Below, in pieces: positions 1 to 9,132 of a stretch of DNA of 64,000 nucleotides; within the stretch, counting starts at the first letter, position 1; every line of letters starts with the position of its first letter. The notes under the pieces are model-generated. The model was not told the origin of the DNA. It worked only from the letters and a program-made list of their open reading frames with translations, and ran no database searches. The stretch comes from Blautia parvula (lineage in GTDB: Bacteria; Bacillota; Clostridia; Lachnospirales; Lachnospiraceae): assembly GCF_020215665.1 (NCBI RefSeq), contig NZ_CP084061.1, positions 5,361,001-5,425,000 of the forward strand. Reading direction: 5' to 3'. The position numbers and the translations under genes are program-made.

Positions 1-1434
1 AATGTCATGGGTGTGCAGGGAATCCATGAGATGATCAACGGGGCAAAAGATTCACCGATTGATATTTTCTACGGAATCCCCAGCAGTGTTCCCTCCACAA
101 ATGAAAGCCTGGAGACGACCGGAGGTGTCATCGGATTTGAGGAAATGAAGCACCTCATGAGGGAAGAAGGCGTTGTCTGTGTAGGGGAAATCATGAATTA
201 CCGCCAGATTGTCAAGGGGACTGAGATGGAGATCACAAAGTTTCTGGATTACCTTAGAGAGGAAGATCCGCAGGCTGTTATTGAGGGCCACTGCCCTTCT
301 CTTGTCGGCCTGGATCTGGCGAAGTTCCTGTTCAGGGGAATTGACGGTGACCATACAGAGCACACCCTTGAGGAAATCAGACAGCGTTTTGAAAACGGCA
401 TGTTCGTGGAACTGCAGGAGAAAATGCTGAAACCGGAGATTTTGGATTATATTATAAAAAATAACCTCTTTGAGCATTGTTGTTTTGTCACGGATGACAC
501 CATGGCAGATGCCCTTCTGGAAAAAGGCCAGCTCAATTATATTGTGAAAAAGGCAGTAGAGATGGGATTTCCCCTTGAGGAAGCTGTTTACTGCGCCTCC
601 TATACCCCGGCAAGACGTATGAATCTCAGGGACAGAGGCGCTTTGGCACCGGGGAGAAAGGCAGATTTCCAGCTTATCAGGGAACGGGCAGTCTCTGCCT
701 TTGAACCGGATCGCGTGTTCAAGGACGGTAAGGAGATCTTTTGCAAAGGGGAGACAAAAAGGCAGCTAAAACCCTATGGTTTTCCCACTGAATTTTATCA
801 CTCCGTGCACCTTGATAAGATCGAAGCAGAAGACCTGGAACCGAAAGTACCAAAAAGCCGGGGAACCGTTAAAGTCCGTGTCATAGAGGTAAGAGACGGA
901 CGCACCCAGACAAGGGAAAAGCAGGTTCGGATGGAAGTGGAAAACGGTCATTTAAAATGGCAAAAAAGCGGCTGCGTGCTGGCAGTTGTGCTGGAACGCC
1001 ATGGCAAAAACGGTAATATAGGGTACGGATTCGTGACCGGAAACTGTCTGAAACGCGGTGCGGCGGCCACCACATATTACCATGACCATCACAATCTCAT
1101 GGTGATTGGTGCTGATCCGGAGGATATGCTCATAGCAGCAAGACGGCTGATAGAGCTGCAGGGCGGCATCTGTACTGCCGAAAACGGGCAGATAACAGCA
1201 GAACTGCCTCTCCCTGTATGCGGCATTCTTTCAGAGCTTCCGGCGGATGATATCGGAAGAATGCTGGGTGATGTGAGAAGGAGCCTGGAGAATCTGGGAT
1301 ATGAACACTACAATCCAATTATGTCCCTGTGTACCCTGGGCCTGCCGGTCAGCCCGGCTCTGAAGCTGACAGACTGCGGGCTGATCGATGTGGAAAAAGG
1401 GGCAGTGGTGCCTCTGGTCATAGAGGAATCATGA
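1..1434 (+). CDS. ade: Adenine deaminase, 3' part (5' end outside window)
   Basis: The frame is open from base 1, so the gene starts upstream; 477 residues are visible against about 570-600 for the family. Adenine deaminase hydrolyses adenine to hypoxanthine and ammonia in purine salvage. The visible part holds the rear of the amidohydrolase barrel (FVTDDTMAD with the metal-site Asp, ASYTPARRM, GALAPGRKADFQ) and the AdeC-type C-terminal domain ending in a short acidic tail. The N-terminal metal-binding His pair would lie in the missing part. A purine nucleoside phosphorylase lies at the far end of the window but is not linked. Family assignment is firm; completeness cannot be judged. Confidence 0.88.
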   Translation, partial: NVMGVQGIHEMINGAKDSPIDIFYGIPSSVPSTNESLETTGGVIGFEEMKHLMREEGVVCVGEIMNYRQIVKGTEMEITKFLDYLREEDPQAVIEGHCPSLVGLDLAKFLFRGIDGDHTEHTLEEIRQRFENGMFVELQEKMLKPEILDYIIKNNLFEHCCFVTDDTMADALLEKGQLNYIVKKAVEMGFPLEEAVYCASYTPARRMNLRDRGALAPGRKADFQLIRERAVSAFEPDRVFKDGKEIFCKGETKRQLKPYGFPTEFYHSVHLDKIEAEDLEPKVPKSRGTVKVRVIEVRDGRTQTREKQVRMEVENGHLKWQKSGCVLAVVLERHGKNGNIGYGFVTGNCLKRGAAATTYYHDHHNLMVIGADPEDMLIAARRLIELQGGICTAENGQITAELPLPVCGILSELPADDIGRMLGDVRRSLENLGYEHYNPIMSLCTLGLPVSPALKLTDCGLIDVEKGAVVPLVIEES

Positions 1435-1463
1435 CAGTCAGAACTGCATGAAATACAACTGAA

Positions 1464-1502
1464 AAATACCTGTCCTGTCCGCAAACGGGGCGGGTATTTC
1501 TG
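1464..1502 (+). terminator. Probable terminator after adenine deaminase
   Basis: AAATACC (1464-1470) pairs with GGTATTT (1493-1499), with a GC-rich interior. The U-tract is short and interrupted, so this is a weak intrinsic terminator candidate placed just after the adenine deaminase stop. Confidence 0.45.
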
Positions 1503-1600
1503 CGTTCGGAAAATTTTCCAGCAGACAATTTGACCCTCCGTAGTGACTTTTTTTCTCCGCAATGTTATAGTGATAGAAACAGGTACAGGAGGAAAAATGA

Positions 1601-2137
1601 ATGAATATATTAGTATTAAACGGCAGTCCCCGCAAAAAGGGAAATACAGAGATCATGGCAGATGCCTTCATAAAAGGAGCATTGGAACAGGGACATCAGG
1701 TGGAAAAAGTAAACCTCGGGCATATGAAAATTGCACCCTGTCTGGCCTGTGAATTCTGTTTTACACATAACGGAGTGTGTGTGCAGAAGGATGATATGGC
1801 AGAGATACTGGACAAAGTAGACAATGCGGATATGATTGTTTTTGCGTCCCCCATTTACTGGTTTTCCATCAGTGCACAGTTAAAGGCAGCCATAGACAGA
1901 CTCTACGCCAGGGCAAAAAAAGGATTCAATATCCGCTATGCTGCGCTGCTTTTGGATTCCGCTTCCGATGGTGTTTACCGCTCTGCGGTTGCTGCTTATG
2001 AGGATACCTGTTCCTATCTGCGCTGGGAAAATAAAGGGATTCTGACCGTTCCCGGGATGGATGCAAAAGGCGATATGGAACATTCCGACGGTGTGGAAAA
2101 AGCATACCGGTTAGGAAAATCCCTGGTGTCAGAATAG
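1601..2137 (+). CDS. NAD(P)H-dependent FMN reductase-like flavoprotein
   Basis: A 178-residue flavodoxin-fold protein of the NADPH-dependent FMN reductase/iron-sulfur flavoprotein group. The N-terminal LNGSPRKKGNT is the FMN phosphate-binding loop, ACLACEFC-like cysteines follow near residue 50, and FASPIYWFSISAQLK is the second flavin-contact segment. It probably carries out two-electron reduction of a quinone or similar acceptor in the cytosol; the substrate cannot be told. ATG 1601 is preceded by AGGAGG at good distance; an ATG at 1596 lies in another frame and gives an unrelated short product. The kinase-like gene follows within about 25 bases, so the two are probably co-transcribed. Confidence 0.8.
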   Translation: MNILVLNGSPRKKGNTEIMADAFIKGALEQGHQVEKVNLGHMKIAPCLACEFCFTHNGVCVQKDDMAEILDKVDNADMIVFASPIYWFSISAQLKAAIDRLYARAKKGFNIRYAALLLDSASDGVYRSAVAAYEDTCSYLRWENKGILTVPGMDAKGDMEHSDGVEKAYRLGKSLVSE

Positions 2138-2160
2138 CGGAAAGGCGGGTGCTTTTACAT

Positions 2161-2727
2161 ATGGAAAAAGGAAAAGCTCTGGTTATCGGTATTGCCGGAG
2201 GCAGTGCGTCAGGCAAAACCACACTGTGTAATAAACTGGCAGAGATATTGGAAAAGGAAAGCCCAAAAGTCTTTCATATGGATGAGTATTTCAAACCGGA
2301 AGAGCTGCGGCCGAGGGTCCGTGCTCTGACCGGAGACAGAGAATATGTGGATGATAACCATCCGGATACCATGTATCTGCAGCAGCTATACGAGGATATC
2401 ATAAGAGAAAGAGACTGCGGCAAAACAAGGATCATCCTGGTGGAAGGCCTGCTGACCCTCTATGATGATGCCATCTGCAGCCTGCTGGATCTGAAGCTTT
2501 TTGTGGACTGCCGGGCGGACGAACGGATTCTCAGGAGATTAAAACGCAATATGCAGAACGGCCTTTCCCGTGAAGAGATCACGGATGTATATCTGGATAC
2601 AGTGCGATACCGCCATGACCAGTATGTAGAGCCGTCAAAATGGAGGGCGGATCTTATCTTGAACGGAGCCACTCCTTCTCGGACAGCGATGGATATGATC
2701 GTTGATTACATAAGAAAATATGTATAA
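2161..2727 (+). CDS. Uridine kinase-like P-loop kinase
   Basis: About 188 residues. Walker A GGSASGKTT lies near the N-terminus, followed by FHMDEYF and a lid/base-recognition segment (ILVEGLLTLYDD, RLKRNMQNG), typical of the uridine kinase/phosphoribulokinase family. It would phosphorylate a nucleoside or related hydroxyl substrate with ATP; uridine is the usual one but is not proven. ATG 2161 follows a GGCGGG ribosome binding site; a GTG at 2149 in the same frame is an alternative that adds four residues. It ends just before a strong bidirectional terminator. Confidence 0.75.
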   Translation: MEKGKALVIGIAGGSASGKTTLCNKLAEILEKESPKVFHMDEYFKPEELRPRVRALTGDREYVDDNHPDTMYLQQLYEDIIRERDCGKTRIILVEGLLTLYDDAICSLLDLKLFVDCRADERILRRLKRNMQNGLSREEITDVYLDTVRYRHDQYVEPSKWRADLILNGATPSRTAMDMIVDYIRKYV

Positions 2728-2732
2728 TGAAG

Positions 2733-2788
2733 ACTGCCTTCTGAATGTGGAGTTTAGATATGCTCATTTCAGAAGGCAGTTTTTTTAT
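2733..2788. terminator. Bidirectional terminator between kinase and ROK gene
   Basis: A perfect 13-bp stem (ACTGCCTTCTGAA at 2733-2745 with its complement at 2768-2780) is followed by seven T on the plus strand. It sits between convergent genes and can serve both. Confidence 0.85.
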
Positions 2789-3987
2789 TCGGAAATACGG
2801 TCAGGAAGAGAGATTTTTCCGTCAAATATCCCTTTGAATATCAAAGATGCCGACCCGATCAGAGGGGCGTTTTCACCGAATGAAGAGGGGTAGAGGCGGA
2901 TATTTTGAAAGCCGTGGTGAAACATATTGGTATTCATATGAGACTCCATTTCATCCAGATAGATAGGAGCCAGTTTCGGCGGGATTTCACCGAATATTAT
3001 GACTTCGGGATCATAGAGGTTGGCAATGGTGATAAGCAGGGTTTTAAGTGCGTACCGGCACTCTTCCAGCCGGAGTTTCCCCTTCTCATTCAGTCTTTTA
3101 TCATGTATCATCTGCCATAGATTCGTGACAGAATCTGTTCCCATATCATCCAAAAGCCTGGACACACTGGTATAGGTTTCGATACAGCCTTTTTGTCCGC
3201 AGGAACACGGAGGACCCTGCGGATTGATGGAAATATGACCGATTTCACCGGCGAATCCTGCGCTTCCATGCAGAAGTTTACCGTGTATCATGATCCCGGC
3301 ACCGACGCCGGAGCCGAAACCTACATAGGCAAGTGTGTCTGCTGTTTTGCCTACCCCATAGAACTGTTCTGCAATGGCACTTGCGTTCATATCATTATCG
3401 AGATAAACAGGAAGCCGGAACCTTTCTTCCAGCAGTTCACCGATATACAAATTACCGATACTGCAGAAATTCGGCGGATATAGGATCCTTTTTTGTGTGA
3501 TGTCGAGCGGTCCGATGGACGCGATTCCGATACCCGCAATGAAGCAGTCTCCATGGGAATGCAGCGCTTTTTCCACAAGAGAAACCAGGATCTCTGAGAG
3601 GGAAGCATTGTCCGCATCCATGGGAAGTGCACAAAAATCGTGATAGAGAATATTTCCCTGTATCTCCGCGATCATACAATGCACTTCGTACCGTTTCAGC
3701 AGTATCCCGATGGCATTGATCCTTCTGGGGACAATGGAAAGAGCGGAGGGCTTTCTCCCGCTGGCATCCCCTGTGTACCAGGTAGAATCCCGGAAGGGAG
3801 AATATTTTCTGTCCTCCACATAACCGTCAGCAACCAGGTCGTTGATCAGTCCGCTGATTGCCATTTTAGACAAACCAAGGTGGGAGGAGAGTTCCACACG
3901 GTTGGAGGCTTCTCCCAGCGCCAGTGCTTTGATGATGGCAGCCCGGTTGCTGGTTCTTAAAAACTGCATATTCTTTGTGGTTCCCAT
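2785..3987 (-). CDS. ROK family transcriptional regulator (NagC/XylR type)
   Basis: A 400-residue ROK protein with an N-terminal winged helix (about residues 12-65, NRVELSSHLGLSKMAIS) before the sugar-kinase-like domain. The ROK zinc signature is present (GHISINPQG then CSCGQKGCIETY, about residues 245-265), as is LDNDMNASA with the sugar-contact Asp. Such proteins are usually repressors that release DNA on binding a sugar or sugar phosphate. It lies 10 bases downstream of the LacI gene on the same strand, so both repressors are probably made from one transcript divergent from the sugar operon. The effector cannot be told. Confidence 0.87.
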   Translation of the reverse strand: MGTTKNMQFLRTSNRAAIIKALALGEASNRVELSSHLGLSKMAISGLINDLVADGYVEDRKYSPFRDSTWYTGDASGRKPSALSIVPRRINAIGILLKRYEVHCMIAEIQGNILYHDFCALPMDADNASLSEILVSLVEKALHSHGDCFIAGIGIASIGPLDITQKRILYPPNFCSIGNLYIGELLEERFRLPVYLDNDMNASAIAEQFYGVGKTADTLAYVGFGSGVGAGIMIHGKLLHGSAGFAGEIGHISINPQGPPCSCGQKGCIETYTSVSRLLDDMGTDSVTNLWQMIHDKRLNEKGKLRLEECRYALKTLLITIANLYDPEVIIFGEIPPKLAPIYLDEMESHMNTNMFHHGFQNIRLYPSSFGENAPLIGSASLIFKGIFDGKISLPDRISE

Positions 3988-3997
3988 AAAAACACCC

Positions 3998-5017
3998 CTA
4001 TCTCGGCTTTGCCGTACTTTTTCGTATGATCAGGTGTGGTTCAAAGCTTATCGTTTGCTTCTCAGCTTCGGGGCTGGTGATCTCAAGCAGCGCACGCTTG
4101 GCAGCTTCCCGTCCGATTTCGTAAGTGGGCTGGTTTACTGTAGTCAGCGGCACCTCCAGCATATCAGAAAAGTCAATATTGTCAAATCCCACGATAGACA
4201 TATCCTCAGGAATGGAAAGGCCTTCCTGCCGCAGACAGTGATAGGCTCCTAATGCCATCAGGTCATTGAATGCAAAAACAGCAGTGGCTTTCGTTTCCTG
4301 CAGGATTTGTTTCATAGCTTCATTTCCGCTTTGTTTCAGATAGTCGCCATGAAATACATACTTTTCAGGAAGAGAGACTCCGGCATCACGGTAAGCCCAT
4401 TCATAACCGGCAAGCCGTTCCTGGGTACTGTCAGAATTGGCAGGGCCTGTAATGCACACGATGTTTTTATGTCCAAGTGACAGCAGATAACTGACTGCAT
4501 TATAGGCTCCCTTTTTGTTGTTTAGCTTTAAGGCACTGCAGTTAAAGGCAGGATTACAGCGGTCCACGGTAATGATTGGAATCGGTGAAGTATCTATGAT
4601 GTCTTTGTAGGAACGTATATGAGTCTGGTCAACATTGGATGCCATGGCAAGGATGATAGCGTCTACGCCGCGGGATTTCAGCACCTGGATACTCTTCAGA
4701 TCCCGTTCCGGGCGGTCATTTGTATTGCTTAATATAATATTCCTGTCATGTTTCAGCATTTCATCATCTATTCCCAGAGCCAGATTTGCAAAAAAGTGAT
4801 TGCTGATATCAGGGATGATAAGTCCAATGGTCTTAGTCTCCTGTTTTACCAGACCCACGGCAAGCTGGTTAGGATAGTAGTGCAATTTTTCCGCTGTTTT
4901 GAGAATCAGACTGCGGGTGCTGTCGGATACACGGCATTCTTTTTGGTTCAGAACCAGTGATACGGTGGTTACAGATAAATTCGTTTCTCTTGCGATGTCT
5001 TTTAAAGTTACTCGCAT
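3998..5017 (-). CDS. LacI family transcriptional repressor
   Basis: A 339-residue LacI/PurR regulator. The N-terminal HTH (VTLKDIARETNLSVTTVS) and hinge are followed by the periplasmic-binding-protein-like effector domain (IGLIIPDISNHFF, ITVDRCNP, CITGPANSDSTQERLAGYEW, IVGFDNIDFS). GAGGTG precedes the ATG. The gene is divergent from the sugar operon, and the intergenic region holds one perfect and one near-perfect copy of a LacI-type palindrome, so it most likely represses that operon and perhaps itself. Effector unknown, presumably a sugar made or imported by the operon. Confidence 0.9.
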   Translation of the reverse strand: MRVTLKDIARETNLSVTTVSLVLNQKECRVSDSTRSLILKTAEKLHYYPNQLAVGLVKQETKTIGLIIPDISNHFFANLALGIDDEMLKHDRNIILSNTNDRPERDLKSIQVLKSRGVDAIILAMASNVDQTHIRSYKDIIDTSPIPIITVDRCNPAFNCSALKLNNKKGAYNAVSYLLSLGHKNIVCITGPANSDSTQERLAGYEWAYRDAGVSLPEKYVFHGDYLKQSGNEAMKQILQETKATAVFAFNDLMALGAYHCLRQEGLSIPEDMSIVGFDNIDFSDMLEVPLTTVNQPTYEIGREAAKRALLEITSPEAEKQTISFEPHLIIRKSTAKPR

Positions 5018-5197
5018 ATATTCACCTCATAAATACTGATACAGCACCCTGTCGTTTTCCACGCAGTGCTGACCAGTGTGCTGTCTGTCTGTTGACTATA
5101 GCAACAGTACACTAGATATTGTATTGCATCCTGATTTTATCATGGGTAAATACTGAATGCAATGTATTGTTCCGTATATTGTAATTATTTGAAAAAG

Positions 5198-5215
5198 TGA
5201 TAAAGCGTTTTAACA
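5198..5215. promoter_or_regulatory. Second LacI-type operator (imperfect)
   Basis: TGATAAAGCGTTTTAACA resembles the perfect palindrome at 5374-5391, with changes at two symmetric-half positions. It lies about 176 bases upstream between the divergent genes, a spacing compatible with looping. It also resembles a cre site, so CcpA binding is an alternative. Confidence 0.5.
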
Positions 5216-5330
5216 TGTATGGGGGAGCTATGCCCTTATTATAGCGGCAAAATGATAGGAAAACAATAGTAAAAAAAGTTTATAAAAAATTAAAGTGCAC
5301 AAAATAAATAGATAAAATATCGAAAAAGTG

Positions 5331-5358
5331 TTGACAATGTAGAAAAAGCGTATATAAT
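5331..5358 (+). promoter_or_regulatory. Promoter of the sugar operon
   Basis: Consensus TTGACA (5331-5336) and TATAAT (5353-5358) with a 16-base spacer. Transcription should start near 5365, just before the operator. The promoter overlaps an in-frame ATG at 5357, which rules that codon out as the start of the first gene. Confidence 0.85.
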
Positions 5359-5373
5359 GAAATTCATAAATCA

Positions 5374-5391
5374 TGATAAAACGTTTTATCA
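5374..5391. promoter_or_regulatory. Perfect palindromic LacI-family operator
   Basis: TGATAAAACGTTTTATCA is an 18-bp perfect palindrome with the central CG typical of LacI-family sites. It lies about 10 bases after the predicted transcription start and just before the ribosome binding site of the first operon gene, a position suited to direct repression by the divergently encoded LacI protein. Confidence 0.8.
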
Positions 5392-5413
5392 AATAGCGAA
5401 AGGAATATGGCTT

Positions 5414-6229
5414 ATGGAGATAGGTTATACGGTTTGGGAATGGGGACTGGAATCAGAAGATGACCTGAAGACAGCGCTGAATGATATGAAAAATCTGGGC
5501 TATCACAATTTTGAGAACTTCATCGGCATGGCTGACCTGTATGAAGGCAGGGAAGAGGAATTTAACCGGCTGGTGAAAGAGTACGGACTGAAGTTTACAG
5601 CCCTGTACCACTACATACGCGATATGGATGCGGACAATGTGGAGGGTACAAGAAAATATCTGGAGTTCTGTAAAAAGACCGGTGCCGGAATCATGAATAT
5701 CCAGGCCCCGGCCAGAGACGGAAAGCCGTCAGAAGAACATCTGCTGAAATTATCGGAAACACTGGATAAGATAGGCAGGATGGCCCGTGATTATGATGTG
5801 ACGTTATGCCTGCATCCTCATTTTCAGATGACAGTGGAGCAGGAGGATGAGATTGATTTCGTGGCGGAACATACAGATCCTGCGTATGTAAAGTTTTGTT
5901 TTGATACTGCACATACTGTACTTGCCGGAATTGACTTTGAAAAGCTGTTTGAGAAATACAAGGGAAGAATCGGTTACATACATCTGAAGGATCAGGATAC
6001 AGCGGTGGATGCAGAGGACTACAGACAGAAATGGATTCATGAATGGGACAGGCATCAGAGATTTTATGAACTGGGAACAAAGGGGATTGATTTCCCGAAG
6101 GTCCTGGAACTATTAAAACGAACAGGATATGACGGATACCTGGTGATTGAAAATGACACACCCACAGTCAGCAATTATGAGGGAGCAAAGACGAACCGGG
6201 AATACGCCAGGCGCGTACTTGGTATGTGA
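5414..6229 (+). CDS. Sugar phosphate isomerase/epimerase-like TIM barrel protein (1)
   Basis: A 271-residue xylose-isomerase-like TIM barrel (AP endonuclease 2 superfamily). Candidate metal ligands are seen in CLHPHFQ, FCFDTAHT, YIHLKD and LVIEND. Relatives isomerise, epimerise or dehydrate free or 3-keto sugars and inosose; the exact reaction cannot be read. ATG 5414 is chosen because AAAGGA lies 9 bases before it and the in-frame ATG at 5357 falls inside the -10 box. It is first in the operon and is followed by RbsD and a zinc dehydrogenase, suggesting an oxidation-epimerisation step on an imported sugar. Confidence 0.8.
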   Translation: MEIGYTVWEWGLESEDDLKTALNDMKNLGYHNFENFIGMADLYEGREEEFNRLVKEYGLKFTALYHYIRDMDADNVEGTRKYLEFCKKTGAGIMNIQAPARDGKPSEEHLLKLSETLDKIGRMARDYDVTLCLHPHFQMTVEQEDEIDFVAEHTDPAYVKFCFDTAHTVLAGIDFEKLFEKYKGRIGYIHLKDQDTAVDAEDYRQKWIHEWDRHQRFYELGTKGIDFPKVLELLKRTGYDGYLVIENDTPTVSNYEGAKTNREYARRVLGM

Positions 6230-6248
6230 GGAGCAGGGGGAGTGAAAC

Positions 6249-6644
6249 GTGCGAAAGGAAGGTATTTTGAACACGGATATCTGTTATGCCATATCATCGC
6301 TTGGGCATACAGATTATCTGGTGATAGCAGACCCGGGACTTCCTATACCGGAGAATGTAACAGTAATTGACATATCGCTGGTGAAAGGGATTCCTGGATT
6401 TACGGAAGTTTTTGATGCAGTAACAGATGAACTGGTCATAGATTCTTATATCTATGCTGAGGAGATGGAGACAGCCAGTACAGAATTGCTGCAGTATGTA
6501 CAGAGCAGGCTGTCCGGTGTGCCGGGACAGAAGCTGTCTCATGAAGAACTCAAGCACATACTTCCAAAAGCGAAGGTGATCATAAGGACCGGTGAGTGTA
6601 CGCCATATGCGAATGTTATTCTGGAAGGCGGCGTTAATTTTTAG
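6249..6644 (+). CDS. rbsD: RbsD/FucU family sugar mutarotase (D-ribose pyranase)
   Basis: 131 residues, the usual RbsD length. SSLGHTDYL carries the conserved His20, and the C-terminal TGECTPYANVIL block matches RbsD. The family interconverts pyranose and furanose (or alpha/beta) forms of free sugars without cofactor. It starts at GTG 6249 after GGGGGAG. No ribokinase is present nearby, so the substrate here may be another sugar of this operon rather than ribose. Confidence 0.88.
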   Translation: MRKEGILNTDICYAISSLGHTDYLVIADPGLPIPENVTVIDISLVKGIPGFTEVFDAVTDELVIDSYIYAEEMETASTELLQYVQSRLSGVPGQKLSHEELKHILPKAKVIIRTGECTPYANVILEGGVNF

Positions 6645-6658
6645 GAGGAGGAAAATAT

Positions 6659-7678
6659 ATGGAAAAAATGTTGGCAGCAGTTTTTGAGGATGTGGGTAAA
6701 CTGGAACTGAAAATGGTTCCCGTTCCGCAGATTCAGAGAGAGGACCAGGTACTGGTAGAAGTGGAGGCGGTGAGCATCTGCGGCACAGACGTACATATCA
6801 CTGCAGTGCCTCCCGGATACGAAGCCACTCCGGGAACCATTCTCGGACATGAACTTGTTGGGAAAATTATAGAGAAAGGAGAAGCTGTGGAACATCTGCA
6901 GGTAGGAGACCGCGTTGTGGTGAATCCCAATGATTACTGCGGAGTATGCCAATACTGTAGAAAAAATCTTCCCAACGAATGTGAGAATATCATTCCACTT
7001 GGAATTGACTACGACGGAGCGTTTGCAAAATACTGTCTGATCTCAGGCAAAGTCGCATATAAGATCTCAGAAAAGGTATCGTCTGAGGCTGCTGCATGTA
7101 CAGAACCACTGGCCTGTGCGATCAATGGATTTCATAAGGTGAGTATACTTCCGGGAGAGAGCGCAGTGATCATCGGATGCGGTCCCATCGGACTTATGAT
7201 CGCCATGCTGGCCAAAGCCTCCGGAATCGGAAAACTTTACCTGCTGGAAGCTGCGCCTTACAGAATCCAGTTCGCAAAGCAGCTTGGGCTGGGAGAAGTC
7301 ATAGATGTCAAAAGTCAAAATGCAAAGAACATTATCCTGGAACAGACAGGGATCGGACCGGATTACGTCTTTGATGTAACCGGCTCCCAAGTAGTGCAGG
7401 CTGTGGACCTGGTGAGAAAAGGCGGACGCGTTGTCCTTTTCGGAGTAAATAAAAAATCTGTCAGTCAGGTGGCGCAGTGTGAGATCACCACAAAAGAGAT
7501 AACCGTTCACGGCACCTGGCTTGCCAATGCAACGTTTCCGGAAGCGATCCGCGTGCTGGAAGAGCATATGGTAGATATGGAAAAGCTTGTTACAGACGTT
7601 ATCCCTCTTCAGGAAGTGAAGGCCGGAATTGAGAAACTTGCAAGAGGAGAAGCAGTAAAAGTTGTAGTGAAACCTTAA
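6659..7678 (+). CDS. Zinc-dependent medium-chain dehydrogenase (polyol/sugar type, 1)
   Basis: 339 residues of the sorbitol/threonine dehydrogenase branch. The catalytic zinc site shows in SICGTDVH and LGHELVG, the structural zinc loop in CGVCQYCRKNLPNEC, and the NAD-binding Rossmann motif in GCGPIGLMIA. It should oxidise a hydroxyl of a sugar or polyol with NAD(P)+. Neighbours (TIM-barrel isomerase, ABC importer, GH2) point to a carbohydrate substrate. A second, less similar enzyme of the same superfamily follows at 11817. Confidence 0.85.
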   Translation: MEKMLAAVFEDVGKLELKMVPVPQIQREDQVLVEVEAVSICGTDVHITAVPPGYEATPGTILGHELVGKIIEKGEAVEHLQVGDRVVVNPNDYCGVCQYCRKNLPNECENIIPLGIDYDGAFAKYCLISGKVAYKISEKVSSEAAACTEPLACAINGFHKVSILPGESAVIIGCGPIGLMIAMLAKASGIGKLYLLEAAPYRIQFAKQLGLGEVIDVKSQNAKNIILEQTGIGPDYVFDVTGSQVVQAVDLVRKGGRVVLFGVNKKSVSQVAQCEITTKEITVHGTWLANATFPEAIRVLEEHMVDMEKLVTDVIPLQEVKAGIEKLARGEAVKVVVKP

Positions 7679-7722
7679 CAGTGAAATCAGAACGATCATG
7701 AAGAAGAAACGGAGGAAAAACA

Positions 7723-9117
7723 ATGAAGAAGAAACTTTTAGCAGCACTTATGGCGGTAACACTGGCGGCATCTATGACCGCATGCGGCGCACCTCAGGCA
7801 GTGGACGATGACAAGGACAGCAAGGATACAGCCCAGACAGAAGAGAAAAAAGAACAGGACAGCGGCGAAGCGTCAGAGGAAAGTACAGACGGTAAGACAA
7901 CCATCACCGTGATCTGCCATCAATCCAGAAGCAACATCGGTGAGGGCGGCTTCACCACAGGTTTCTTTGGTGCACTTGATACATGGCAGGAAGAACACCC
8001 GGATGTGGAAGTGAAAGTAGAGGAAATGGATCAGACTGCGTACCAGACAAAGATCAATTCCCTGGGCGCGTCAGGCGATATGCCGGACCTGTTCATGATG
8101 AAAGGCTCCTGGACAAAGACATTTGTGGAAAACGGATGGGTTTCAGATATTACCGCAGAGCTGGATGCCGATCAGGAATGGAAAAATGCTTATATTAAAG
8201 GTGGATTTGATGCGGCAACAAGAGATGACAAAATATACGGAGTGCCTCAGGAAAGTATGTCCACAGGTATGGTGTATTACAACTCTGATATGTGGAAGGA
8301 AATCGGATATGAGACTTTCCCGGAAACATGGGATGAACTGCTGGATGCAGTGGATAAATTCAAGGAAAAAGGAATCACCCCGTTTGTTATGGGAAATAAA
8401 CCGAACTGGCCTGCAGAGTCCTGCTGGTTAAGCACCCTGGGAGACCGTTTTACCGGACCGGACTGGACACAGTCCATACTGGAGGGCTCAGGGGCAAAAT
8501 TTACAGACGAGGCGTTTGTTAAGGCACTGACCGCTTTTCAGGAACTGGCACAGAGGGGCGCATTCAACGAAGACATCAACTCTATTGATGATACAGAGCA
8601 GAATACAGTATATTTCAACAAGAAAGCAGCAGCGATCGTAAACGGTACCTGGTTTATTCCCACTATTGACAATTCCGCACCGGAAGATGTAAAAGCAGCT
8701 ACAAAGCTCGCCATCCTTCCTTCTGTGGAAGGTGGTGCCGAAAACCAGAAGACAGTATCCGGCGGACCGGCCTGGTTTATGTCTCTCAGCAGTAAAGTGA
8801 CCGACCCGGCAAAACGTGAGCTGGCTATGGATTTACTGAAAGCCTTGACAGACGAGCGCCAGGCAAATGTAACAGCTTCCATGGGCGGAGTTACCGCATG
8901 GGCGAACCCGGAATATGATACAGCGAAAGTGCCGGCATTATTTAATGAATACAATGCCATGATCAAAGACATTACAGCAGTGCCGATCTATGATGCATGC
9001 ATGGATGCGTCTGTTATTGAAACTATGAATGTTGGTCTTCAGTCCCTGCTGATTGGGGAAAAGGCACCTGAAGAACTGGCAGATGAGATCCAGATGGAAC
9101 AGGAACTTGCTCAGTAA
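7723..9117 (+). CDS. Sugar ABC transporter substrate-binding lipoprotein
   Basis: 464 residues with a lipoprotein signal ending in the lipobox ASMTAC (lipidated Cys21), then an acidic linker and a family 1 extracellular solute-binding fold (MMKGSWTK, YGVPQESMSTGMVYYN, WFIPTI). It would sit outside the membrane and deliver a mono- or oligosaccharide to the two permeases encoded next. No ATPase gene is in the operon, so a shared MsmK/UgpC-type ATPase elsewhere is expected. A GC-rich hairpin follows and may raise its mRNA level relative to the permeases. Confidence 0.9.
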   Translation: MKKKLLAALMAVTLAASMTACGAPQAVDDDKDSKDTAQTEEKKEQDSGEASEESTDGKTTITVICHQSRSNIGEGGFTTGFFGALDTWQEEHPDVEVKVEEMDQTAYQTKINSLGASGDMPDLFMMKGSWTKTFVENGWVSDITAELDADQEWKNAYIKGGFDAATRDDKIYGVPQESMSTGMVYYNSDMWKEIGYETFPETWDELLDAVDKFKEKGITPFVMGNKPNWPAESCWLSTLGDRFTGPDWTQSILEGSGAKFTDEAFVKALTAFQELAQRGAFNEDINSIDDTEQNTVYFNKKAAAIVNGTWFIPTIDNSAPEDVKAATKLAILPSVEGGAENQKTVSGGPAWFMSLSSKVTDPAKRELAMDLLKALTDERQANVTASMGGVTAWANPEYDTAKVPALFNEYNAMIKDITAVPIYDACMDASVIETMNVGLQSLLIGEKAPEELADEIQMEQELAQ

Positions 9118-9132
9118 AGACAAGTGTAAACT

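Noticed and set aside
5357-5413. Longer version of the first TIM-barrel gene starting at ATG 5357
   Set aside because: That codon overlaps the TATAAT -10 box and precedes the predicted transcription start; ATG 5414 has a proper ribosome binding site.
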